The notes: a model not told the origin generated them from the letters alone. Counted from the first letter of the stretch, positions 31,780 to 43,974 are shown. The stretch is 64,000 nt of DNA from Diadema setosum (GCA_033980235.1 CM067077.1:6358602-6422601), one strand, 5' to 3'. Numbers and translations are program-made.

Positions 31780-32445
31780 TCATTTTTAAACTCTATAATG
31801 GTGCATTTATGCGCATATAGGCATATGTTTCATTTTAGAGCAAATTAATTTCAGCCCACCTATATTATGTAATGCACTTACGAAGCGTGGCGGTGTAACA
31901 CTTTATTTTTTTTTTTTTTATGAGACATCAAACTTAGATTTGCTATTCTTCACATCCACTGGAAATATCAAATGCATATGAACGAACCTACTATTTATTA
32001 TACATGGTGTCCCGGCGGAGTGCTACAAAACTGTCTCTTATATAAAAAGATATGACCGGCTGAATGAAATCGTTACATTATTCAATAGAAAGAACACCTC
32101 AAATTTCATTTGACACAATGATAATCAATCTTCGTGCAGGCGCTTTGATCTCCATGAAAATTTGTGATTTACAAAATCTGTAACTTTGGGCACTGATATC
32201 TAACTTGACTGAGCGATAGTGAAGCTGTAAAAACTGATAACGAATGCGTCAAAAATAGCTGCTGAAAAGGGATAAAATTAATGAATACAACTGAATGCAT
32301 TTTTTGTACCTTTTTGAGTGGCTCACAAACAGCAGTGATCAGCCTTTTTCATCGTTTTTTTCAGGAAAAATGACTATAGAATCGAAACGCCTACACGAGA
32401 ATTGATGATTGTTGTTTCAAAATAGGGAGTGCTCTTCTATCAACT
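31780..32445. other. Non-coding interior of the 5-kb element
   Basis: Contains poly(T) at 31906-31920 and a segment from about 31997 (atggtgtcccggcggagtgc) that reads like the edge of another dispersed repeat. No gene. Confidence 0.3.
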
Positions 32446-32449
32446 ATTG

Positions 32450-34300
32450 GTTTTCCCGGCCAATTTCGCACTTTTGTCAGTCCAATTCCTAATTGCTGCA
32501 TTCAATTTAGCAAAATATACCTTAGATGACATGTTCGGTAGTTCAATTTTATGATCTCTTCATTCAAATTCATTTTTGGAGAATTCACATTACCTTTAGC
32601 CTCATTCTAATTAACACTTTTTCTATTGAAATTCGTAAAGCAAGCACCATTTGGTTATACGTTCATTCAGTTTAGAATGATATAGTCACGTGATCACGGA
32701 CATGCTGGTCTCGTTCATTCCAATTCATTTTTAGGCAATCAATTTAACATCTCCTGCAGTCAATAGCAAGAATGTTTATGGTTTGCTTCTTTCTTTATTT
32801 TCTTAGCATAGTTATTGTTTTCCATGCGTCATTACATTACATATTTTCGTACTCATTTCAGAGATTTTGGCAACATTTTTTCTTTTCTTTAATGTACTTA
32901 GTGACTCTTCAAGTCCGAAGATAGTGAAACATGTGAATGGCCACAACTTATCTCGCCGTTGAGCGCTTTATTCCGTGTGTCGGCCAGTTGCAGGAAGTCA
33001 AGGTTATGATCATCAAATATTCCCATAATTATTTTTCTGTCCCCGGGTCTGTATCTAACTTGTACAGTCATGACTGTAAGAAGATGAATTTAAACTAGAG
33101 TACTGGTAAATCAGTAGGCCTAAAATGTCATGTATGAAAGAACAGGGGCGTTACAGAAGAGCAAACTCGAGTTATATGATATGGTCAAAAATACGATACT
33201 TTTACTGCTTAACAGTGCGTGGATGGAACAATAAGTCACATAGAAAAACGCGTTTAAATGTTATCACATTTTCAAAAAAAGAAATAACATGACGTTAATG
33301 TCAATGAACATGTTAGTGTAACACCTTTATTTTGTAGTTGATGTTATTCGATGGCGTATTGGCGGTGTTACATTGGTAACCTTTCTCGACAGCACACAGA
33401 AGAGACCGAGAGACCAGTTCATATTATAAAGTATACAATTCCGGGCTCTTTATTTAGTCACAGGAATAATATTCCAGGCGAGGATACAAGATTCAATATT
33501 TGGTATAATAGGTGCTCCCTATCCAACGGCCATATATTGCCCCTAAAGAGGGATGGCAAGGGAGACCAACGCTTTGTGTCTTTACCCGAAGAGGGTGAAA
33601 GAGAGAACTCCTGACCAAAGCACATGGTCACTTTTATAATACATGTATACTAAAAGGAGGGGCTCAATCTATAATATTCAGATATTCAAAATAGAGGGAT
33701 TCAAATTATAATAAAACAAAGGAGTAGGTTAATAATGACCACTGTCAATCCATGGGTCACTGACACCAGTGACTCACATTTTACATGATGGGGATGATGG
33801 GGGAGAAACTTAGCACTGGTAGACGATGGGGAGACAGGTTATCCAGAAATGTTTATGGGAGAGGTTAGGCTCCTAGGGAGGTAGGGTGTGTGGACTGACC
33901 ACAGGATGTGATGACCAGTCGGGTTGGACAAAATTCTGAGAATAGCAATGAAGGAGTTTTCCCTCATGTCTGTCGTGGTTGAAGCTTGGGTTTGAAGCAA
34001 CAACACTCTTCCATTTGATATATTACATTATTAATTTGACTGCCCATACGCGAAATTGAATGACTGAAATACCCCTTTCGCCAATGTTGGCGAATTTGAA
34101 TGACTGAAGAGCACGTGCCAATTAGAATGCCCGTTTTACGAATTCGAAAGGCGCATGTGCAAATTCCATTGATCGGAATGCTAAATTGAACGAACAACTT
34201 GCAATTTTGAATGACACAATGTGCAGTGATGTGGATTTTCGCTAAATTGAATGAACCCTTTATCAAATGGACTGACAAAAGTGCGAAATTGGCCGTTAAA
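32450..34300. mobile_element. ~1.85-kb inverted-repeat element nested in the 5-kb element
   Basis: Left end cggccaatttcgcacttttg, then tcagtccaatt, mirrors the right end (aaatggactgacaaaagtgc, then gaaattggccg). Subterminal regions on both sides repeat short words such as attcaatttagc and gctaaattgaatg, giving arms of about 270 bp. The centre (33300-33620) has an 87-codon ATG frame with no recognised domain. It is nested inside the element at 29826. Confidence 0.75.
33351..33614 (+). CDS. Open frame in nested element, unidentified
   Basis: 87 codons from ATG, beginning MAYWRCYIGNLSRQHTEETE and ending GERENS. No TM segment, signal or catalytic motif is seen. It is the only ATG-initiated frame of this size in the nested element, but chance is a good explanation. 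Confidence 0.12.
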   Translation: MAYWRCYIGNLSRQHTEETERPVHIIKYTIPGSLFSHRNNIPGEDTRFNIWYNRCSLSNGHILPLKRDGKGDQRFVSLPEEGERENS

Positions 34301-34867
34301 ACCTATACTAAAGATAATTATTTCTGTCGTTCATTCATGCTTTTGCAATTAATAGTCAGTTTTATAGCACTCTTTTGGGCCACGCCGTATTCAGTTGTCT
34401 CATATAACAAAACGAATACTGTAACCAATTCTTCTTTCACTCGATCACTGTACGAACCTGCCGACCTGTTCGATGCAAGATCTTACACAGATCGAGTCAT
34501 GTCGAGCTGGTCTAAGAAGTCTAGTAGAAATCGAGTATTGACCGTGTAGCGATCGTGTACTGATTGTGTGTAGATCGGGATATTCGAGTAGAGATCTGTG
34601 CTGTTGTCGAGGAGAGATTCTGGAGATGTCGAGAATGGTCGGATGTGGATCGTAAAAGATCGAATAGCGGTCGGGAAGGGATCGTGTTGAAGAACGATCG
34701 AGCATTTGGTCGGGATTGCTCTGGTAAAAATCGGTGATCGGGATTGATCTCGCTTGATCGAGTTGATCTGATCGGCAGTGGGAACGGGGTATTACATAGG
34801 TGAAGTAATCTTTGAAGATATGTAAATATTGATATGTACGGTATTGAAACTGTCGTGTTGATTATCC

Positions 34868-35080
34868 TTATGGTACGTTACCACTCTCGTGGAATTCACT
34901 AAGCTGGGTCCACTTTCTCGATTCGCCCGAAATCGTGGTCTTACTCGGGGACTAATCGTGCTGATCATCAGATAATCAAATCTGGATGTCAGTCAAAGAC
35001 ATTGTGTTGATCGTAGTAATTTTTCGAACAGTCCAATAATTCTTCTACGATCAACACGATTACCACCATAGACCTCAAGA
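34868..35080. mobile_element. Small element of the TATGGTACGTT-CCACT family
   Basis: It starts tatggtacgttaccactctc and ends acgatcaacacgattaccac, with an interior of short cgtgg/ctcg words. It matches the two halves (10044-10220, 13899-13970) of the split copy in the P450 intron. Confidence 0.6.
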
Positions 35081-35579
35081 TGTGATAAGCCATGATAAGA
35101 TCACCACGGTCACTCGTAGACTAAGAATCGATTTGTGGTAGATAGTATACATGTATTAGCATATCGAGACTCGCGACAATGGCAGCCTAGTGAAAGTGTT
35201 TAACGTGTAATGTCAATAATCTTTTGGGTATCGATAATGCACATTTATAGTTACTCTATCTAAAAAGGACCGGCGGACGAGTAGGGCATGGATATCTGAA
35301 AACATTGGATGGTGTATTTAATTACTGCATGAGTTAAAATGTTATTCCAGCGGAACTTACATGCGCTCTAAAAGTGGATTGCACGTCAGATGCGCCTATA
35401 GCAGATACACTTCAAATCATTTTAGCAACTAATTTCTGTGGAAAACATGAAAATATTGTATTCGTTGTGGTTAAACATTTACACTCTGAATATGTCTAAT
35501 GTTTAACACATTAGTCATACACATACATCCTTGAACACAAACACACACAACACAAAAGTATACAAACCTGCATATATAT

Positions 35580-35583
35580 ATAA

Positions 35584-35631
<48 letters not shown>

Positions 35632-35670
35632 GATATAGATATATTATATATACATAGTTATAGTATATAT
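35580..35670. repeat. (TA)n microsatellite
   Basis: Pure TA at about 35590-35622 followed by tatatagatatagatata, with ataca-type repeats to 35690. No gene between 35100 and 36600. Confidence 0.95.
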
Positions 35671-36609
35671 ATGCACACATACATACATACACGCATGCAT
35701 AGTTAATGTTCCCTCAGACATTTCCCTCATGTTTTATAGATCCATGCATTAAGGTCTACTTAACCATAACATTTTTTTTCTCTCTCTCTCTCATTTTTGT
35801 ATAATATTGATTATTAGTCACTCCTAACGGATTTAACAACCAAGTTTACGTTGTATTGCATTTAAATCAACCCATGTAATAAAGTTAAGTGCATGAAATC
35901 ATTTTTATTAAAAAAAAACCCACAGAATTTGAAAGCGACTGGATTTGACTTGCAACTATTCGTTTTTATCAATGCCATTCCTTGGTATTTGTAATCTATC
36001 TATTAGTTTCTTGGCAATAATAAACGTATGAGCAATATGTTTAAAAACCATCAGGCGAACCACCAAAGAATGAGAACACGTATGTGCGATCTTATCTTAA
36101 AAAAATAAATTGATTTCATGCTAGAGCATGGTGAGAAATATTTCGCTTGTGCGGTATACATGTAACTCTTATTTCGACATCTAAATAAAGCATTCGAGTT
36201 TGATGTTCCATGAATGCATTAATGGCGTATTGAATAAATTCACGAAATTCATGACTGAGCTCATTTCCCCTGCATGAATGCCTGTGTGCGATACTGGAGG
36301 TGTGAGTATGTGTGTGAAGATGATCAGAAGAATGGGAGTTGATGAAGAGAAGTTTGATTAATATCGATATGTTGGAAACCCCTATCCAGGTAAGCCCGTT
36401 TCGGCCGTCATGAAATTACACCTCTCGTAAGGCCTTCATTCTATTTGATGAAAAAAGACGTAAACTAAAAGTGAAGCTGAGTAGATCAAAGGTGATAGCG
36501 AATAAAAAATTTAATTTGTTTTCATATTCCACAAGAATTAATGATATTTAATCAATACTTTGGATGTAAGAAGTGATAGGGTCTCATACTTGCAATGATT
36601 ATTATATTA

Positions 36610-38225
36610 TTACACGCGTTACGCAAGTGCGGCCGTCGACATTACCCTTAAATTTCTGTATAACCGTATTGAACCTTTTCCCTTTTAATGTCGTGTAACT
36701 TTTTAAGAAATTGGTGTATTGAATAGCCGCTTTCACAGAATAATACTTATTTATGGGGTTTAACTTAAGGAAAATTCCGATGTTATTTGTAAACAGAAAT
36801 TAAATGTATGGAAAAAACATTACTGAAATCTGTATTTCTTGGGAAAAATGTATAAAAAAAATCCTTCCTTCCTTAGTATTTCATAACAACAACTATTTAT
36901 TACATAAAACGGGGTATTAACTTGTAGGAAATCTAATTCTCTTTAATATGATACAATTTTTATGGTAATTTGATATTCTTAACTAAAGTTATTCAAAAAT
37001 AATCCGTATCCTAGCAACGGGCGGCGGCCATCTTAGAAGTATGCAAATTAGACGCACGCGCAACCCTTTTTTCCGCTGGCGACAAGCAGATTCGCAAAAT
37101 ACAGGTTCTGACAATCTTCGATCACATCGTAGATTTTTTTCTTTTTTGGGGGGGGGGGGGGGGGTGCACGGGGACCATTTCTGAAGAATAGTAACCCAGT
37201 ATGGGCCGACATGAACTACACAGATACTTCTCTTCATTTTGTTATGAAAAAATAAGATAGCCATGTTTCATTTTAAGCTCTGAAAGGCCATTTAACAAGT
37301 TCTTTATTTCTTAGGGCTTTTAGCATAAGATTCTTCTTTTTTTTTCACTTTAATCTTCCAATAAGAGGAAACTGTCACGTAAATGTTTTTTCTTTAACTT
37401 TTTAATATCAGATAAGTTGTGTTTAATTTCACGTTCTTGGAGGGAATCCAAAAAGACAAGAAACTGTTCATATGGGAAGCTGAATGGATTGAGTTTGGTA
37501 ACACAGAATAGAAAAAAAAAACATTTTTATTTCATATAAGGAATAGAAAGTGTAATTTTTCTTTCTTTCTTCGCCGATTTCGATGAGATTTGATCAATAG
37601 ATAGCAGTGATCTACAACAAACCCCACATACAGAACCTACGCAATTGCGCGCGGAGACATTATAACCCTTAAATGTTGCTGTAAAACCTATTGAACCTTA
37701 TCCCCTTTAATGTCGTGTAACTTTTAAAGGAATTGGTGTATTGGAAAGCCGTTGTCACATGATAATAGCTATGTTTGGGGGATTATTTTAGGAAATTTCA
37801 AATGTTATTTGTAAATGCATATTAGATGTATGGAAAAGAACATTATAACCAAATTCCGTATCTTTTTAGAAAAATGCTAAAAAACATAATTCCTTCCTTA
37901 ATATTTCATGACAACAACTATTTATCCCGTCAAATGGGGTATCAGCTTGTAGGAAATTTAATTCTCTTCAAAATGATACCATTTTTATGGTAATTTGTTA
38001 TTCCTAAATAAAGTTATTCAAAAATAATCCGTCTCCTAGCAACGGGCGGCGGCCATCTTAGAAATATGCAAATAAGACGCGCGCGCAACCTTTTTTTCCG
38101 CTGGCGACAACCGGATTCGGAAAATACAGGTTCTGACGATCTTCGAACATATCGTAGAATTTTTTTTTTTTTTTTTTTTTTGGGGGGGGGGGTGCACGGG
38201 GACCCTTTCTGGCTGCTAGACTATT
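36610..38225 (-). repeat. ~1.0-kb satellite-like unit, copy B (1.5 units, inverted relative to copy A)
   Basis: The boundary word gtgcacggggacc occurs at 37164 and 38192, giving a 1028-bp unit. The right unit (37165-38225) is the close inverted counterpart of 26824-27889, including the outer ctttctggctgctagacta. A second, more diverged unit runs from 37163 leftward and stops near 36610. Long T and G runs mark each junction. Confidence 0.85.
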
Positions 38226-38271
38226 ATAATGCACCACGATCTCAGCAGAAACCGTCCATATTATATACACA

Positions 38272-38282
38272 TATATGTAATA

Positions 38283-38313
<31 letters not shown>
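38272..38313. repeat. (TA)n microsatellite
   Basis: TA dinucleotides next to the outer edge of copy B. Confidence 0.9.
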
Positions 38314-38636
38314 AAGTATACCTACACTTTATGTCCGTTGCTTTCTTAGTTGAACCTTCTGCCTTTATGAGGGGCTGGGGTGGCAGCTAAACCGCAATTT
38401 CGAGGACTAAAAGCTAAAATAAGGCAGTAATACTTATAATCTTCCCCCGTAAATTTCACGACCATTCGTCTCCCGCAACAACAGGAAAAGTTCACTTCGT
38501 TGAGAAAAAACAAGATATTCTAATACATGAGATATGATATTCTTTCTCTTACATGAAAATGTGACAAGAACTTTCCCCAGTTTGATATGTGGCGATTATA
38601 ATCGTGTAATAATAATTCATCCAGGACGCATACAAC

Positions 38637-38935
38637 AGCAGGGGCGGATCCAGGAGTTCCGTTAAGGGGGTGGGGGAGGGTTGCAAAATATAGTATTTGT
38701 GGTACCACTTCCGAGTTTAATCAACTGACAAGCAAAAACAGAAAAAAAAAATCCGCGCAATTTTCTAGTGCCACTACATTTAAAAATTAAAGGCTGGGGG
38801 GGGGGGGGAGGGCAAAAACACCCCTTTCACTTTCTGTTCTTTTTATTCCTTTCGTTTCAAGAAAAATTAAAGGGATGGCGCGCGCCCGGTGCCCCCCCCC
38901 CCCCCCCCCCCATCCGATCCGCCACTGCAGCAGTG
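38637..38935. mobile_element. ~295-bp MITE, hAT-like ends
   Basis: The left end gcaggggcggatccagg is mirrored by catccgatccgccactgc at the right. A terminal CAG(T/G)GGCGGATC is a common hAT-type MITE end in animal genomes (family knowledge). The interior is G/C-run-rich and non-coding. An 8-bp target duplication is not clear. Confidence 0.65.
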
Positions 38936-39246
38936 TTCCATAAAGTAGAGTACATAGTCCATCCACATCGAAAGAATTCCTCAAGAGTGCCGATTTCGAA
39001 ATTTAATCGTTCGTTCCTATAACCAGGAAAGGGACTATATTTCTTCATCTGAGTGTCAGACCAGGAGATAACTGTACACCTTTAATTCCTATACCTACTT
39101 GGGAAATTGACTTAACAGAGACCTGCACTTACATCCGGCTTGTCTGATTGTTGCATATAGGAAATTGGTCTCACATTTCCCTGAGAAGGAAAAACATTTA
39201 CATATGTATGACCACCATGCACGCAATATACTCGTATGTACGCACG

Positions 39247-39247
<1 letters not shown>

Positions 39248-39290
<43 letters not shown>

Positions 39291-39317
39291 TCTCTCTCTC
39301 TCACACACACACACACT
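39248..39317. repeat. (CA)n and (CT)n microsatellite
   Basis: (CA)n at 39250-39288, then tctctctctctc, then cacacacacaca. Confidence 0.95.
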
Positions 39318-39744
39318 TACTGCTGAGAGGTCTGCACACGTTTATCATTTCAGACTAAGGAAGTACCCCAAGAAACATTTCTTGCAGGCGAAACTATGCA
39401 TTAAATGTTGCACAGCGTTCGGTGCCAATCCATCGTAGTTAGCTGTGACTCGATATGTCACTTGACTCTATCGGGTCGTTAATGGCAACGACAGTTTCAC
39501 TTTAGTTAGAAGGTGACCTAGCCTTTTTCAACATCATCGGAGATTTCAGATGATTCTGAGAGTGTATGCAACGAACAGAATAAGAACTTCAGCCACATGG
39601 AGCAGTAGTTTTGGACGTGAATAACAAACAATCCTTGTCTCTGTGGACCGTGCATCATTTTGTGTGATAGCGAATTGAGAGTTGCAGAATCATGGTTGGA
39701 AGCAACTCTTCAATCAAGTGTTTTGCGAGCATTTTAGTTTTCTA

Positions 39745-39935
39745 GCCCAGAGCGCGTGCGCAAATAAAACTCGCATAATAACCAAGACGCCCTCCTGGTA
39801 GTAACATTACGCGTATCGACGCGAGATCGCAGGATTCGTATTCACACACTTACCTATTGAATCGCCGTCGGGTGGACGCGGTCATTACGCGGGAATCGCC
39901 GGCCACTATGCGAAGATATCGATTTTACTAAATTT
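39745..39935 (+). promoter_or_regulatory. CpG-rich promoter-like segment with NRF1-like site
   Basis: gagcgcgtgcgcaaa at about 39751 is one base from the palindromic NRF1 site GCGCATGCGC. CpG density from 39750 to 39920 is far above background (acgcgtatcgacgcgagatc). It lies 150-300 bases upstream of a possible first coding exon. Confidence 0.3.
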
Positions 39936-40070
39936 GAGAGTCGACAGATGACATTTACTGTGTTACTAAAGAGCAGGAGAACACAACATGAAATAACGAT
40001 TTTTATTGTTTTTTTTTTTGTTGTTGTTTTTTCCGTACCGAGGCCCTCCTGGAATATTGCTTCGTCTAAA

Positions 40071-40157
40071 ATGATTACAAGTACACTTTGCCGTCCTAGG
40101 AATCTGGTACAGCTTTCAAGAAAGGGTGTTTTTACAGTGATTCAGCATGGAACGAAG
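40071..40157 (+). CDS. Candidate first coding exon with mitochondrial-type leader
   Basis: From ATG to donor CGAAG|GTAGGA: 29 codons, phase 0, starting MITSTLCRPRNLVQLSRKG. The stretch is rich in Arg/Lys and hydroxylated residues and has no acidic residue, as mitochondrial presequences do. The upstream segment is CpG-rich. No partner exon can be identified with confidence, so the protein is unknown and the call is tentative. Confidence 0.25.
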
Positions 40158-40184
40158 GTAGGAGTGTTGTCTATATCATATATA

Positions 40185-40185
<1 letters not shown>

Positions 40186-40225
<40 letters not shown>
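40186..40225. repeat. (CT)n microsatellite
   Basis: About 17 CT units just after the candidate donor. Confidence 0.95.
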
Positions 40226-40227
<2 letters not shown>

Positions 40228-40414
40228 ATCCCTTATCATAATAGATAATATTATGTTGTATCATATAATCATTCATGTCTGATAATGCATTTCTTTGCTG
40301 AATATATATATATATATATATATACATATATATTTGTAGAAACAAATAACTAAACAAACAATCGAACGCTTTCCGCATTATCCTCGAAATATACCACAAT
40401 GTTTTTGAAGACTT

Positions 40415-40518
40415 TTCTCTTAACCCGTTGAAGAATAGCCCCGAGTATACTCGGGCTGGTGTCTATGGGAAATGTGTCTTGTAGCAAAATCAGCCCGTCC
40501 TCAACGGGTTAAAGAAAA
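40415..40518. mobile_element. ~100-bp palindromic MITE with TTAACCCGTTGA ends
   Basis: Left cttaacccgttgaagaatag and right ctcaacgggttaaag are inverted. Inside, cccgagtatactcggg is a further palindrome. Similar ttaaccc edges occur near 20270 and 44195. Confidence 0.8.
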
Positions 40519-40814
40519 TGTCTGGTTCTCACATTTATGTTAGTTTCAATAGACTGAAAGGTTATTGTTTTCTAATAAATCAGTATTTCTGAAGATGAAC
40601 AGAATGACGTCATACGCTTGAATCTCTGCACAATACAAGACATTTGTCTTTTACTTCTTTTTATTCAGAAAAAGAAATGAACACAGAGGAAATCAAAGTA
40701 ACTTCTTGCGAGGAATACAAGCAATGACGTATATGTTTTCCTAGTCTTTATACAAATGTGAGGCATTGAAATCATCTATACACTTGCCCTATACGGTTTG
40801 TAGTGTACCACACT

Positions 40815-40985
40815 CTATACCATTGCACTCCCGTTATAACAAACACGGTTATAACGAAATTCCGGTAACAACGAAGTAAACATTTAAGCCGCAACATTAT
40901 CCGTTATTTGTTTTTATCATTGTTTACTTGTTACGTTATAACGAAATTTCGATATAACGAAAGAAACGGAGTCCACAGTACAGTA
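40815..40985. mobile_element. MITE with pogo/mariner-like CGTTATAACGAA ends
   Basis: Left cccgttataacaaacacgg, then gttataacgaaattccgg. The right mirrors it: cgttataacgaaatttcgat, then ataacgaaagaaacggag, then tccacagtacagta. Tc1/mariner (pogo/Tigger) derived MITEs often end CAGTACAGT (family knowledge). No coding content. Confidence 0.7.
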
Positions 40986-41032
40986 TAAAACAAGTCGCCG
41001 CCATGCAACCATAAAGAAGTGAAAAAAGTGGT

Positions 41033-42240
41033 TTGCTTTATCGTCTAAATTATTTCGCTATGTTAAAACTGTTGAGCATTGCGACCAAAAAAAAAAAAAA
41101 ACAACAGTTATTTCTCGTCATTAAATCGCTTCATACGCTTGCTGATCAAAAAGTGTGCACATATAAACTGGATTTCCTTACATTCTCCCATCGTTTCGAT
41201 TGTCCCTATATACTTGCCTGCTGGCAGGACTATTACCCAGATTAATAGGATCTGACAAAATTTTGTACTTCAGGACATCATTTCACGGGAGAGAGCAATA
41301 ACGGTCAATGGATGTGCGTAACAAGAGGTGTTTGTTGTTGTTGTATTTTTTATTCGCTAGTATCAGCTGTCATCAGCTAATTCTGTTATGTGTCGAGGTG
41401 CATTGCGAAAGAGAAAAAAAAAATCCCTCTCATCGAGCAGGACAATTGGAATAATGATGGACTTCCGTAGAAGAATCTCTGATTATAATCCATTGTTCAA
41501 ATCTTGTTTACGTCTTCACTTTGTTATGCCTATATTATATTACTATACTATAGCTGTTGGTGTAATATGTCATCCCCGGTTGCTGATATTCCCTTTATTT
41601 TTCCATGATTTTTAATTTCATAGGTCTAAGAAAATTTCTTTATGGATCCAAGCTTTACAACCATACGTGTATGTATAATGAAATAAAGACGAATATAAAA
41701 TTTGATTTACACCTTTAGCATTGTGTTGTTAACTTAATAATGTGCTTACGAGTATTCAACTGATATTCTGCTGGACCATCAAAAAGAACAAATCAATTAA
41801 GATAAATTGAATTGAAAAGGAAAAAAAATAGAGATCTTAAGACAGAAGAGAAATACATAATGCTGTAGTCGCAAAGTTCGACTTGATGCTCGAATTTCAC
41901 TTTTCATGATATTCCTTTTCTTTTTTTTTCTTGACACATACTGATATAATGGGATGCGTAAGAGCTCTCACTGATGACGTAGAAATAACCGATTCACCCA
42001 CCATCCACCCTGAAAAATTGTAGGCACGGATTCTATATAAAGGCGTTAAAATCAATGCCCGTTGATGGACGGTCTCTACAGAATTTGATTCGGTAATATT
42101 ATTATTGTGAGCTGCTGGAACCACTTAAGCGCTGGTGGGATCCATCGGTTTGACTAAACAGATAGTTCTTAACACAATTTATTAAAAATACTTAAAGAAT
42201 AAGTTGTATGTTTAAAGATCTCTCTCTCCCCCTGTTACTA
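41033..42240. other. Intergenic, no gene seen
   Basis: AT-rich, with poly(A) at 41086-41101 and a GTT tract near 41332. Short frames only. Confidence 0.4.
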
Positions 42241-42419
42241 TTACGCAATTATGACAATGTATCCCGCAATTACATGCATCTTGTTGCCATGGTTACCCAT
42301 CCCCTTTCTTAGAATTTGTATTCTTCCCATTTCCACGTGGACTACCACTACCTCAGCTATTACCTCTATCAGTATATACGGCTATCATAATGCTTCAGAG
42401 TTCCTGCTTGATAAGACCG

Positions 42420-42700
42420 ATATGGGGAAAATGGGTTGTCTTCTTTACCTCCTACATCTCCCATTACCTTCTCCTCCTCCTCCTCCTCCTCCAATTATTC
42501 TTCATCTGCCTTTTTGTCTCTCTTTCGTCTTCTTCATCTCATTCCGTGTTTTTCTTTTGTCTCATCTTAATTTTCATGTGTCTTCTTTTTGCTGTTTTAG
42601 TGCATTTTCCTCTCCTCTCTTTTTCTTATTCTCCATTTTCGTCATAAGCATAATTTTCTTTTCTTTTTATTCCCTTCTCCCTTTCCTCGTTCTTACGATA
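42420..42700. repeat. Pyrimidine-rich tract with (TCC)n
   Basis: Dominated by C and T, with a core of (CTC)n at 42471-42494. The long open frames here are compositional. Confidence 0.8.
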
Positions 42701-43165
42701 TAACACTCAGTGCTTCCAGTGACTCGTACGTGCAACTTGCATTTATACTTATAATCCTAAACACGAACACACACACATACACACATTCAACCTGAAACAC
42801 GGGGAAATAATATCTAAGTCACCATCACAGATACGACTACAGAGAGTATCCAATCCCAACTGTGAAGGGGGGCTTTCTTTCGTTGTTTTTTTTTTCTCTA
42901 GCTCATGCACCATTTTATCGTATAGGCTCCCCCTCCCCCCCCCCCCTCTCTCTCTCTCTCTTCTCCAGTCTCCTGCCTCGACCTTTTTGTAGCTAAAATT
43001 TTCCATTGGAGTCACATATGTACTATTATCCATTTATTAGCTGAAATAAACGAAGCCGAAGGATGTGTTTGTGTGTGTAAAAACGACAAAATGTCATGCG
43101 AAAGGTGTCTGTGTTCAGGGGCTATAGAGATTCTTTCTTCATTTTTTTTCTTCTATTTCATTTTC

Positions 43166-43317
43166 TTTTCTTCCGGACAACAATCGAAGGAATATCACTC
43201 GGGAGCGTTTACGATTCCTCTGGCCTAGTTCCTTTCAATTCATATTCCCCGGCAAAGGAAACCGCGGCACTCTACGCAGGTCGCACCTCGCAAGGAATTA
43301 TGAATGTAGTAACTTGA
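43166..43317 (+). CDS. Weak candidate terminal exon
   Basis: After a T-rich tract with a possible acceptor (caatcgaag), a frame reads GISLGSVYDSSGLVPFNSYS and ends at TGA at 43315, with GC content above the flanks. AATAAA lies at about 43530. I do not recognise the sequence, and it could be chance. Confidence 0.15.
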
Positions 43318-43330
43318 GGCTCGCTGTGTT

Positions 43331-43364
43331 ATATCAGGGAGGTCTTCCACCTCCCTGGTTATAT
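43331..43364. repeat. CAGGGAGGT/ACCTCCCTG hairpin
   Basis: atatcagggaggt, then cttcc, then acctccctggttatat forms a 9-bp perfect stem with partly matching flanks. Similar cagggaggt words occur at 2631 and 49805. Confidence 0.7.
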
Positions 43365-43800
43365 GTAGTGCGATGCGAAACATGTGTCTTGCACTCCTTT
43401 CCTACCCCTTGTGAAAGAGTGGGATGTGGGCTGACGGTTTTTCCTCATGCACTCGAAACCACTGGCTTCCGGATTGACACGTGCTCCTGTTGGTTGTCGT
43501 CGTTGTTGTTACAAAAAAAAAAAAAAATCAATAAATACATGGGGCCCTACTGAAAAATCATTTGCCCCAGGCAATACTGAGATCACATCAAGCAATGTTA
43601 TGAACAATTCAAACATTTGATTATCATCATTAAAATTCGTGCTATTACAGTGTCTCCACGAGGGAGCTCATAATAATAAATGTATCCCGAGGGGAGCTCA
43701 TTCGAAGAGGTAAAAAAGAGAGAAAAAAAAAACATCCTTTAATACGCAGAAATCCTTTAATGAACAAAGTTTATATAACACAACGGAAAAAAATAATACC

Positions 43801-43941
43801 ACTTTGAAAATCTCCCCCCACATTACCCCCCCCCCCCCCACTAGCGGTTTATGAAATACCTATTTTGCATCACCAAACATGACATTGTATAGTATACAAC
43901 ACACGCGTGCGTGTACATGCCACATACACACACTCACGCGG

Positions 43942-43974
<33 letters not shown>

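Larger units (their letters stand above)
29826..34795. mobile_element. ~5-kb terminal-inverted-repeat element with GATCGGGA-type subrepeats
   Basis: The left end tatggtacgttcccactgcc continues gatcagatcaactcgatcaa. The right end mirrors it (ttgatcgagttgatctgatc, then ggcagtgggaacg). The left arm extends to about 30300 and the right arm from about 34440. Both are packed with short cgat/gatcg words, so the arms are long and repetitive, as in foldback elements. The interior has no transposase frame. A separate element occupies 32450-34300. A short relative with the same first 17 bases follows at 34868. Confidence 0.8.

Noticed and set aside
38058..38314. Frames in the 1-kb repeat unit as a transposon protein
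   Set aside because: They are not kept open between copies A and B and include poly(T)/poly(G) runs.
42251..42703. 150-codon plus-strand frame
   Set aside because: Mostly Ser/Phe/Pro/Leu from a pyrimidine tract with (CTC)n. No signal or domain apart from composition-driven hydrophobicity.
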